The position numbers and the translations under genes are program-made. Shown here piece by piece: positions 1 through 6,899 of a stretch of 12,796 nt of DNA (position 1 is the first letter of the stretch; every line of letters starts with the position of its first letter). This DNA is from Wolbachia sp. (lineage in GTDB: Bacteria > Pseudomonadota > Alphaproteobacteria > Rickettsiales > Anaplasmataceae), in contig JARBCG010000070.1 in assembly GCA_028803175.1 (NCBI GenBank), positions 1 through 12,796 on the forward strand, in the 5' to 3' direction. The notes under the pieces are model-generated. The model worked only from the letters and a program-made list of their open reading frames with translations. It was not told where the DNA came from and made no database searches.

Positions 1-114
1 ACAGTTGGCAATGTGAATTCTACAGATTTACAGAAGTATATCGAAGAACAAGGAAGTCCTCATAGCTATTCTAATGATTTTAACATCTTTACATACGTTT
101 TTTTTAACTACTAG
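1..114 (+). CDS. tnpA: IS200-family transposase TnpA, C-terminal fragment
   Basis: This is the C-terminal end of a single-strand transposase (HUH/Y1 type), read in frame from base 1 to the TAG at 112-114. The fragment starts TVGNVNSTDLQKYIEEQ. The Tyr in KYIEEQ and the Gln four residues later match the expected catalytic Tyr and the conserved Gln on the last helix of TnpA; both are intact here. The final residues (FTYVFFNY) differ from the other copy because about 23 bases containing its stop are missing, so the frame runs into the right-end hairpin. The N-terminal part, including the HUH motif, lies outside the window, so I cannot say whether the gene is complete. Confidence 0.75.
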   Translation, partial: TVGNVNSTDLQKYIEEQGSPHSYSNDFNIFTYVFFNY

Positions 115-124
115 CTTTAGCTGG
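111..124 (+). repeat. IS200 right-end hairpin
   Basis: The arms CTAGCT and AGCTGG flank a TT loop and form a six-pair stem with one G-T pair. The hairpin overlaps the transposase stop codon. The equivalent in the inverted copy is at 12274-12287, with arms reading CCAG and CTGG. Confidence 0.6.
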
Positions 125-134
125 TTGTAGTTGA

Positions 135-503
135 CACTAATTTTTTCTCTTTTCCAATTTTGAAAGAGGTATATTCTGAAAAACCTACATATTTTTGTAG
201 TTAGTTTGGTGTTACTAATACCAAGTTCCAAACAAAAAATATGGATTTTAGGCTATATTTTTTAGGTAGTTTTTTTTACTTTAGCTGTATACTATAGAAT
301 TTATAAAAATTTAACACAATTTTATTACAAAAATATCATTCTTATATTTTTTGTAAAAAAATTTTAACACTAAATAGACCTTTCTTAATTCAATTATGGG
401 ACAAGTAAATTGGAAAATAAATTTTATTTACTTTTATAATATCTTAAGATTTAATGTCACTTTACCGATCAAAAATATCAGAAGGATTATAGTCTAGGCT
501 AGT
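135..503. other. Gene-free AT-rich stretch
   Basis: I see no credible coding region here. The stretch has long A and T runs and an imperfect inverted repeat at about 325-336 and 344-356 (ttacaaaaatat against its complement with one extra T). The segment just before 504 should hold the promoter of the AEC permease gene, but I could not pick out a convincing -35/-10 pair. Confidence 0.5.
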
Positions 504-1433
504 ATGTTTTTTACTCTTTTTCTCAAAATACTACCTATCTATATTACAATATTTATTGGTTATGTAGCGGGAAAACGTCTTAAAATAGATAGGAATACTA
601 TATCTCAAGTACTCTTTTATATAGCTAACCCAATAGTGATTTTATATGGGGTATCTCATACAGAAGTTAATCTCAAGGTAATTTCTTTACCAATTTTGAT
701 ATGGTTTATAGGCAGCACCATGTCTTTATCAGTGTATTATATTTCCTCTTTTTTATTTAAGGATAACACAAGAAACATATTGGCATTTAGCTCAGGAAGC
801 ACAAGTATGGGCTATTTTGGTTTACCTATAGCTATGGCTTTGTTTGATGAAAATACCGTATCTGTATATGTTGTTTGTTACATAGGAATGACTCTATTTG
901 AAAACAGTTTGGGGTTTTATATAGCTGCAAATGGAATGTATACCACGAAAGAATGCATATTAAAGTTATTAAAGCTTCCTTCTTCCTATGCAATGATACT
1001 GGGCTTTATTTTAAGTATATTTGATGTACGTATACCTGATTTTTTATCAGATCTGATGATTAATATTAGGAGTACATTTGTTATATTAGGAATGATGCTG
1101 CTTGGAGTATCTGTTGCAAACATTACAAATTTTAAAATAGATTGGAAACTGGCTTTCACTACTATAACAGCAAAATATGTATTCTGGCCAGCGTTTGTAC
1201 TTTGCATTGTTCTTTTGGATAAAAATGTTATAGGTATATATGATGAAAGCATATACAAGGCACTGATGCTGCTTGCTATCATTCCAGTTTCTGGATCTAG
1301 TATAATACTTGCTAATATTTTGAATTATCAACCAGATAAGGCTACCTTATTGCTGCTCATTAGCGTTACAGTAGGGCTATTTTATGTTCCGCTAGTAATA
1401 TCACTGTTTTTTTCTAAACTTGTACCTTTCTAA
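504..1433 (+). CDS. AEC-family (auxin efflux carrier type) transporter
   Basis: This is a 309-residue inner-membrane permease, a normal length for the family. Hydrophobic segments run along the whole protein in the usual two five-helix blocks separated by a more polar middle (about residues 148-156). Family-like features are the early segment with IANPIVI (about 40-46), the glycine- and serine-rich GSTSMGYFGLP (about 97-107), and the C-terminal PVSGSSIILANILNYQPDKA (about 262-281). Members move organic anions such as malate or malonate, or export amphipathic compounds; the substrate cannot be read from sequence. The ATG at 504 is the only sensible start, because an in-frame TAG lies three codons upstream at 495-497; AGG at 496-498 is a weak ribosome site. 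The gene stands alone on this strand. The family call is solid; the substrate is unknown. Confidence 0.85.
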   Translation: MFFTLFLKILPIYITIFIGYVAGKRLKIDRNTISQVLFYIANPIVILYGVSHTEVNLKVISLPILIWFIGSTMSLSVYYISSFLFKDNTRNILAFSSGSTSMGYFGLPIAMALFDENTVSVYVVCYIGMTLFENSLGFYIAANGMYTTKECILKLLKLPSSYAMILGFILSIFDVRIPDFLSDLMINIRSTFVILGMMLLGVSVANITNFKIDWKLAFTTITAKYVFWPAFVLCIVLLDKNVIGIYDESIYKALMLLAIIPVSGSSIILANILNYQPDKATLLLLISVTVGLFYVPLVISLFFSKLVPF

Positions 1434-1599
1434 CAAGAAATTGATATGTAATTATATTTTATTTTTCTTACCATTCTCTTTTCATCTTGTCACTATGCTT
1501 TGTAGTAGATTTTATAATATTCGTGACCAAGTTCAAATTCTAGACCCGGTATTATTACTTAGCTGGTGGAGTTACAAAGACTTAAAGAGTCAGGCAGTA

Positions 1600-1620
1600 C
1601 AAAAGGTGTCACACCTTTTG
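1600..1620. repeat. 21-bp perfect palindrome
   Basis: The arms caaaaggtgt and acaccttttg surround a single central C at 1610. The palindrome lies inside the degraded minus-strand gene, where it reads as KGVTPFV. No T-run follows on either strand, so it does not look like a terminator. Confidence 0.6.
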
Positions 1621-1876
1621 CTTCTCCAATTTTATTCACTTCAGCATCAGGAATTTTCTCAAATCCATGATATAATAATGCACCAAGGAGTGCTAATGCT
1701 CGAGATGCAGTAATTATATAGAAAATAGGATTCACCAACACTCAAGCAGTAATACCAACTGCCATAGTTGAAATTCCTACAAGGCCAAGACCGGTTTTCA
1801 TTTCCCGTTGTTTTTGTTTGGTTTTGTTGTTTTCATTCTTAGAAATTTTGCAAAAAAAATGGAAGCTGGATCTGCA

Positions 1877-2010
1877 AAAGATGACTATAGAAAGAGAATG
1901 ATATACCTTATACATTAATCATTTTAACAGCTTGTTCATTTCTTACATGTTTAGCATATTTAAGTTGCATATAAGTCTCTTTTTTGCCATCTTTTTCTAT
2001 AGTCATCTTT
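1877..2010. repeat. 17-bp inverted repeat inside the degraded gene
   Basis: Bases 1877-1893 (aaagatgactatagaaa) are the exact complement of 1994-2010, with 100 bases between. The right arm lies in the part that reads as coding (KMTIEKDG); the left arm lies beyond the stop of that fragment. Confidence 0.65.
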
Positions 2011-2343
2011 ACAGCAAGAACATCTTCCAGAATTTTTGCGTTTTTTGCTGCACTTAAAATATTCCAAACTGTACCAATCCTATATTACAGTAAGAAGTAC
2101 TTGTACACCTTTTTCACCATTGTTTTTTAATATATCAGAAACACTTTGAGGTGATTATTCTATTGCTTTCATTAACTCATATAATTCCTGATCTGTTCTT
2201 GTTAAATCTTTTTGTGCCTCTTGTAATTCCAAATTTCCTTGCATTTTTCTTGCCACATATTTAAAGTAGAAATGGTTTAATTGTCACATATTTTCATAAA
2301 TAAGTCAATTACATTACCTGAGAATGTAATCTTAGAGAGTATT

Positions 2344-3717
2344 TTAATGCAAAAAACTACGAACGCCAGTAAAGAACATAGAGATGTTACTTTTATCTGC
2401 AGCTGCTATCACCTCTTGATCTTTTAATGAGCCACCAGGTTGAATGATAGCTGTAATTCCGTGTTTTGCACTTTCTGTGATGCTATCTGAAAATGGAAAA
2501 AATGCATCCGAGGCAAGCACTGCACCTTTACATTTTTCACCTGCTTTTTTTATGGCAATGCTTATACTATCTATTCTGCTTGTTTGCCCTGTACCAATAC
2601 CAATAGCACATCCGTTCTTTGCTATCACTATAGCATTAGATTTCACGTATTTGCATACTTTCCATGCAAAAATAAGATCTTGCTTCTCCTTTTCTGTTGC
2701 AGTGCATTCAGTTACCTGCCGTATTTTCTCCATTTTTATTTTGTGATCATTATTTTCTTGCACAAAAAATCCACCAATGACATTTTTCACTTGGTATTTT
2801 TTATTTTGCTCAAAAGGTTTGTGAACAATAATTCTTAAGTTCTTCTTTCCTTGTAAGACTTTTAGTGCTTCGTCATTTACTGATGGTGTTATCACCACTT
2901 CTAAAAATATTCTGTTCAACTCTTCTGCAAGTTTTAAATCCACTTCTTGACTGAAAGCAACTATGCCACCAAAACTACTTATTTTATCACATGATAGAGC
3001 CCTTTGATACGCTTCTAAAGCACTGTTACCAACTGCAGCTCCACACGGGTTATTGTGTTTTATTATCACTGCTGCTGGCTCCTCAAATTCAGAAATTATG
3101 TTAAGTGCAGATTCAATATCTACTATATTGTTATAACTTAACTCCTTTCCATGTATTTTTTTGAGTGGATATTTACTAAATTCATTGCTATAAAACGCAG
3201 CTTTTTGATGAGGATTTTCACCATACCTTAATTCTTGCGCTTTATTTCCGTATAATGTAAAGAATTCTGGCAATTCATCATTTTTATTTTGAGATAAAAA
3301 CCAATTGTAGATATTAGAATCATAATGTGCGGTTAAAGCAAACGCTTTAGTTGCTGAGTGCTTCCTATATTCTAATGTTGTTTCACTATTATTTTTTACC
3401 ATCTCTGCTTTTAGTGTCTCATAGTCCTTAATGTTAGAAATAACTGAAGTAAAACGAAAATTCTTTGCAGCTGCTCTAATTAGTGCTACTCCACCGATAT
3501 CTATTTGTTCTATGATTTGCTCTTCACTTGAAGAGTTATTCACCGTTTCCCAAAATGGATACAGATTAGTTATAAGCAGGTCTATAGGATCAATTCCTAA
3601 ATTTTGCATTTCAGCTTTATATTTTTCCCTATCACAGAGTATACCACCATGAATTTTAGGGTGCAAAGTTTTCACTCTACCTCCCAATATTTCTGGAGAT
3701 TGCGTATAATCTGACAC
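2344..3717 (-). CDS. purH: Bifunctional AICAR formyltransferase/IMP cyclohydrolase, main part (N-terminus split off by a stop codon)
   Basis: PurH carries out the last two steps of purine synthesis in the cytosol: AICAR is formylated using 10-formyl-tetrahydrofolate, then FAICAR is cyclised to IMP. This frame gives 457 residues; the full protein here would be about 506, normal for PurH. Visible family motifs are SDYTQSPEILGGRVKTLHPK and IHGG at the start (IMP cyclohydrolase part), RYGENPHQ (about 164-171), KHNNPCG (220-226, holding the catalytic Lys-His pair of the formyltransferase), SDAFFPFSD and IQPGGS near the end. The remaining 48 N-terminal residues are encoded directly upstream in the same frame but are cut off by TAA at 3718-3720. 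The codon just after the stop is GTG, so this part could be made by re-initiation. The formyltransferase domain looks whole; the cyclohydrolase domain is split. Confidence 0.85.
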   Translation of the reverse strand: MSDYTQSPEILGGRVKTLHPKIHGGILCDREKYKAEMQNLGIDPIDLLITNLYPFWETVNNSSSEEQIIEQIDIGGVALIRAAAKNFRFTSVISNIKDYETLKAEMVKNNSETTLEYRKHSATKAFALTAHYDSNIYNWFLSQNKNDELPEFFTLYGNKAQELRYGENPHQKAAFYSNEFSKYPLKKIHGKELSYNNIVDIESALNIISEFEEPAAVIIKHNNPCGAAVGNSALEAYQRALSCDKISSFGGIVAFSQEVDLKLAEELNRIFLEVVITPSVNDEALKVLQGKKNLRIIVHKPFEQNKKYQVKNVIGGFFVQENNDHKIKMEKIRQVTECTATEKEKQDLIFAWKVCKYVKSNAIVIAKNGCAIGIGTGQTSRIDSISIAIKKAGEKCKGAVLASDAFFPFSDSITESAKHGITAIIQPGGSLKDQEVIAAADKSNISMFFTGVRSFLH

Positions 3718-3864
3718 TTACTGCGTTTTTATTCCTGCTTCAGATAGCACCTTATGCGTATTACCTGTTGATAGGATATCCACCTGTTGCTTAACTAAAA
3801 ATGACGCAAGGTCAACTACATGCGTCTTATCATAAACCGATATTAAAGCTCTTTTGATTTTCAT
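3718..3864 (-). pseudogene. purH: purH N-terminal fragment ending at a premature TAA
   Basis: From ATG 3864 the frame reads MKIKRALISVYDKTHVVDLA and continues to GIKTQ, 48 residues, ending in TAA (3718-3720). It matches the start of the MGS-like fold of PurH, including STGNT at residues 32-36 (the usual STGGT phosphate-binding loop). In homologues such as the E. coli protein the residue before VSDYT is Glu; here that codon is TAA, so one base change (GAA to TAA) would explain it. No frameshift is needed: the frame is continuous with the main part. The ribosome site is weak. Either purH is newly broken, or the stop is bypassed or followed by re-initiation, or it is a sequencing error. Confidence 0.8.
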
Positions 3865-3971
3865 TTCTATATAAAGAATTTTTTAAGAGTATACATGAAA
3901 AAAAAAATTTGGCTATTAGATCTAAAGGTTATCTAGTTAATGAAAGTAAAATATTAGACCATGTGGCAGTT

Positions 3972-3999
3972 TTAAAAAAAGCTTTCCATGGGAAAGCTT
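3972..3999 (-). terminator. Leftward hairpin with T-run upstream of purH
   Basis: The arms AAGCTTTCC (3979-3987) and GGAAAGCTT (3991-3999) pair perfectly over a 3-base loop. Read on the minus strand the hairpin is followed by seven T's (complement of the A-run ending at 3980), the form of an intrinsic terminator. It points toward purH, whose start is about 110 bases further on, and no minus-strand gene lies directly upstream. It could stop antisense transcripts coming from psd-pssA, or attenuate a long purH leader. On the plus strand there is no T-run after it. Confidence 0.5.
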
Positions 4000-4041
4000 A
4001 AGTGGTAAATTATCGGGAGTATACTATTTATTATCAGGATT

Positions 4042-4737
4042 ATGTATTTCAATTTACCTAACATAAATAAGGAAGGTTACTTATTTATAGTTATTTCCTT
4101 TATAGTCACGTGTATAGCATTTTCTATATCCTGGGGGTGTGGAGTTACATGCTTATTTCCAACGTTATTGTGCGTTTATTTTTTTCGTGATCCAGCAAGG
4201 GTTGTACCAAATAATAATGATCTCATACTAAGTCCTTGTGACGGTGTGATTTCAAAGATTGAAGAGGTTAATTATTCTTTATCAGCAAAGGACAAAAAAG
4301 AAGAAAAAAAATTTACATGCGTGAGTATATTTTTAAGCGTCTTAAGCGTTCATGTGAACCGTATACCAATATCTGGTACAGTAAAAGAAATGAATTACAA
4401 AAAAGGCGGGTTTGTATCTGCTATGAGTAACAGATCAAGCAATGAAAATGAAAAACAAGAAATTATAATTGAATACCAAGAAGGAAAGGAAATTATTGTA
4501 GAACAAATAGCTGGATTAATAGCACGTCGTATTGTTTGTAACCTAAAAATATCGCAAAATGTGAAAGCAGGTGAAAGATTTGGGATTATAAGATTTGGCA
4601 GTAGAGTTAATATTTTTATCCCAGCTGATATAGAAGTTAGAGTTTCAGAAGGACAAACCGTTGTTGGTGGTGAAACAATCATAGCAAGCTTAAATGAAGA
4701 AAATACTCAAAAAAAACTTGCTTTTGATGTTATATGA
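4042..4737 (+). CDS. psd: Phosphatidylserine decarboxylase proenzyme (short type)
   Basis: The enzyme converts phosphatidylserine to phosphatidylethanolamine at the inner membrane. The protein has 231 residues, matching the short form found in many Alphaproteobacteria. An N-terminal hydrophobic segment (about 14-45) anchors it. It is followed by FFRDPAR (47-53), SPCDGVI (64-70, with the conserved Asp) and VHVNR (103-107, conserved His). The self-cleavage site is RFGSR: the protein is cut between Gly186 and Ser187, and the Ser becomes the pyruvoyl cofactor. All expected catalytic elements are present, so it looks active. ATG 4042 is preceded by AGGA at 4036-4039, a short spacing of two bases. 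A possible -10 (TATACT, 4020-4025) lies just upstream without a good -35. The stop overlaps the next gene, pssA, in ATGA. Confidence 0.95.
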   Translation: MYFNLPNINKEGYLFIVISFIVTCIAFSISWGCGVTCLFPTLLCVYFFRDPARVVPNNNDLILSPCDGVISKIEEVNYSLSAKDKKEEKKFTCVSIFLSVLSVHVNRIPISGTVKEMNYKKGGFVSAMSNRSSNENEKQEIIIEYQEGKEIIVEQIAGLIARRIVCNLKISQNVKAGERFGIIRFGSRVNIFIPADIEVRVSEGQTVVGGETIIASLNEENTQKKLAFDVI

Positions 4738-5507
4738 ATAACGATTGCAGTAACAGCAGATTCCTACCTATTGCTAAGTTATTTCCAAATTTTATAACTT
4801 TGTTGGGTTTATGCTCTGGTCTTACTTCACTTAAATTTACATTTAACGAACAGTGGGAATTTTCAGTAATTTTTATCATTATTGCAGCAATTATAGATGG
4901 AATGGACGGCAGAATAGCCAGAATTCTAAAATCAACTAGTGATTTTGGAGCCCAGCTTGATTCTTTTGCAGACTTTCTCAACTTTGGTGCGGCACCTGCA
5001 TTTCTTTTGTATTTTTGGAAGTTAAACGAAATTAAAGTTATAGGTTGGATCTTAGTGATGATATATGTAATTTGCATATCAATAAGACTTGCAAGGTTTA
5101 ATGTTTCATTACACTCAGAGCAATTATACTGGGAAAAAATTTTCTTTTTGGGCGTTCCAGCTCCAGTATGTGCTTTACTTTCTCTATTTCCAATAATTAT
5201 TACCTTTCAGTCTCAGGAAAGTGAATATCTACTTCTTATAGAGCAATTTTTTAATATAAGGAATACAGCTTGCTACTTTTTAATTATTTCATTTTTTTCA
5301 ATAAGTCATATTCCTACTTTCTCTGCAAAATATATTTATATTCCCAAAAATCTATCCTACATATTCGTATCGTTTTTTGGAATATTCATCATATTTTTTA
5401 TAAGTAAACCTTGGATAACATTACCAATTTTAGGTGCAGTATACATACTTACCATCCCAATAAGCATATGGTTTTATATATATTTTACGTATAAAAATCG
5501 TAGCTAA
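4734..5507 (+). CDS. pssA: CDP-diacylglycerol--serine O-phosphatidyltransferase
   Basis: The enzyme joins L-serine to CDP-diacylglycerol, giving phosphatidylserine and CMP, the substrate for psd just upstream. The protein has 257 residues, usual for the membrane-bound type. It contains a complete CDP-alcohol phosphotransferase signature: D55-x-x-D58-G59-R60-x-A62-R63, eight residues, G72-x3-D76-x3-D80 (the four Asp residues bind metal and substrate). The rest is made of hydrophobic segments; the last ones (about 200-250) are typical of the extended bacterial and yeast type II enzymes. The start codon overlaps the psd stop (ATGA at 4734-4737), so the two are translationally coupled and form a two-gene operon. 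The psd-pssA order is common in Alphaproteobacteria. Confidence 0.95.
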   Translation: MNNDCSNSRFLPIAKLFPNFITLLGLCSGLTSLKFTFNEQWEFSVIFIIIAAIIDGMDGRIARILKSTSDFGAQLDSFADFLNFGAAPAFLLYFWKLNEIKVIGWILVMIYVICISIRLARFNVSLHSEQLYWEKIFFLGVPAPVCALLSLFPIIITFQSQESEYLLLIEQFFNIRNTACYFLIISFFSISHIPTFSAKYIYIPKNLSYIFVSFFGIFIIFFISKPWITLPILGAVYILTIPISIWFYIYFTYKNRS

Positions 5508-5558
5508 TATGTTAAAAATTGTAACGTATAATAAAAAATATAGGTGATATTCAACTGT

Positions 5559-6897
5559 ATGATTGTAAAAATAAATGATCTATTAAACTCGCTTCTATAC
5601 GTAAAGATATTTAATATACTATTCATAATTGTTTAGGTAATTGCAACTGGAATCTTTTGTACAGTCAGATTTAGGTTTATTAATTTCAGATTGTTTAAAC
5701 ATGGAATACAAACGCTGTTTAAAATGCAGTAGTGATAATAATGGCATAATCACTCATATCCAGGCATTTGCAACAGTAATGTCAGGAACAGTTAGACTTG
5801 GAACAATTTCAGGAGTTGCGATCGTTGTAACAATTGGCTGATCAAGTGCAATTTTTTGGATGATAGTTACTGGAATACTTGGTATGTCAATAAAAGTTTG
5901 CCGAAGTGGTTCTTGCCTTCACTTATCGCCATGAAAAGGCAACAGGCGGAGCTTTTTATTATATGAAATATGAGCTTACAAAAATCTGCTTTCCGAAAGT
6001 AGGCAAGTTCCTTGTGCTTACTTATGCAATTATACTTATTATTGCAATGATCTTTGGTAACATACCCTTTTAAGCAAACTAGATAGAAGCACTATCAAAT
6101 AACATATTTGAATATAACGTATCTATTATTATATCTCTGCTTGTCTTAATTGTAATGCTTGGAGGAATAAAACGTATTGCTTTCGTGTCAACAAGCTTAG
6201 AACATATTATGATAATGTTGTACATAGGTATGTATATATATTTAATTTATGTAAACAAAAGCAATCTACTAAATGCTTTATATGTAATATTCTAAGATAT
6301 CTTGAGCAGATCAGCAGTAGAATGAGGAGTGCTGAGCGGTTTAATAGCAGGAGTGAAAAGATCAGTATTTACTAATGAAGCTGGCACTAAAACAACAGCT
6401 ATAGCACACTCATCTGTAAAAGAGGCAGACCAAATTAAAGTTGCGTGTATTGCCATGGTAGCACCATTTATAGATACAATCTTAATCTCATTTCTGACTG
6501 GTGTTATGATAATTATCACTGGTATGCATGACGTTCACAATATTGGTGATATCACATTAATTAGTTCGATATTTTCAACATCTTTACCCCTGTTTAGCAA
6601 GTCGATTCTTCCTGTTACAATGTTTTCCTTTGCATTTTCCACAATAATCGCTTACTATTACCGCTGTGAAGTTGCCTTACTGTACTTATTTGGTAATAAA
6701 AAGTGCTGATATTGTTCCAAATTTTTGTAGTGATTTCAGTGTATATTAGTTGTATGTTAAAAAATATAGAATTTATATCTTATTTAGGTGATACATCATT
6801 TATGTCTCTTATGGTCCCAAACACTATTGCAATATATCTGCTGAGGAGAGAAATCTTAAACACAATAGATGCTTATTACAATTCTAAAAGGTATTAA
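5559..6897 (+). pseudogene. Degraded AGCS-family amino acid:cation symporter (paralogue of the next gene)
   Basis: The stretch can be read as one AGCS symporter only by crossing many lesions. From ATG 5559 it gives YVKIFNILFIIV, matching FFKIFHIPFILLL of the intact neighbour, then TAG at 5634-5636 and RFRFINFRLFKHGIQTLF. A frameshift near 5728 leads to ITHIQAFATVMSGTVRLGT, TGA at 5839-5841 (a Gly codon in the neighbour), and a frameshift near 5897. FAEVVLAFTYRHEKATGGAF follows, then TAA 6071, TAG 6080, TAA 6293 and TGA 6323. GLIAGVKRSVFTNEAGTK and ALLYLFGNKKC come next, then TGA 6707 and a last frameshift into a tail ending at 6897. The order follows the intact gene throughout, but residue identity is moderate, so the duplication is old. 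It lies 51 bp after pssA and ends 2 bp before the intact copy. Confidence 0.9.
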
Positions 6898-6899
6898 AC

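Larger units (their letters stand above)
1..134 (+). mobile_element. IS200-family element, 3' end only (continues left of window)
   Basis: This is the right-end portion of an IS200/IS605-type insertion sequence. It matches, in inverted orientation, the element at the other end of the window: bases 1-90 pair closely with the complement of about 12335-12419, and 91-134 with about 12264-12305. Similarity stops after the TTGA at 131-134 (12264-12267 in the other copy), which I take as the approximate element end. A hairpin with arms CTAGCT and AGCTGG (111-124) lies just inside that end, as expected for the subterminal structures of this family. The other copy has about 23 extra bases (around 12310-12332) that this copy lacks. 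Confidence 0.8.
1559..2244 (-). pseudogene. Degraded gene of unknown function (at least three broken fragments)
   Basis: The minus strand reads as one former gene broken several times. Fragment 1 runs from ATG 2244 to TAA 2155 (MQGNLELQEAQKDLTR...LMKAIE, 29 residues), and the frame stays open after that stop as SPQSVSDILKNNGEKGVQVL. A frameshift near 2090 leads into fragment 2, containing KILEDVLAVKMTIEKDGKKE and ending at TAA 1908. Fragment 3 covers 1801-1559: a short hydrophobic stretch MKTGLGLVGISTMAVGITA, a TGA at 1742-1744, then VLVNPIFYIITASRALALLG and a tail ending in AKGVTPFVLPDSLSLCNSTS. The first part looks helical and polar, the last part membrane-spanning. I do not recognise the family. 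Whether fragment 3 belonged to the same gene as 1 and 2 is inference from order and strand. Confidence 0.6.

Noticed and set aside
1420..1713. 97-residue plus-strand frame after the AEC gene
   Set aside because: It overlaps the AEC end and lies antisense to the degraded minus-strand gene, with no ribosome site or recognisable motif.
5641..5841. Separate 66-residue gene
   Set aside because: It is one open piece of the broken AGCS paralogue; its residues from ITHIQAF onward align with the intact neighbour.
6329..6709. Separate 126-residue membrane protein
   Set aside because: It aligns with the second half of the intact AGCS symporter and is bounded by stops in the same decayed gene.
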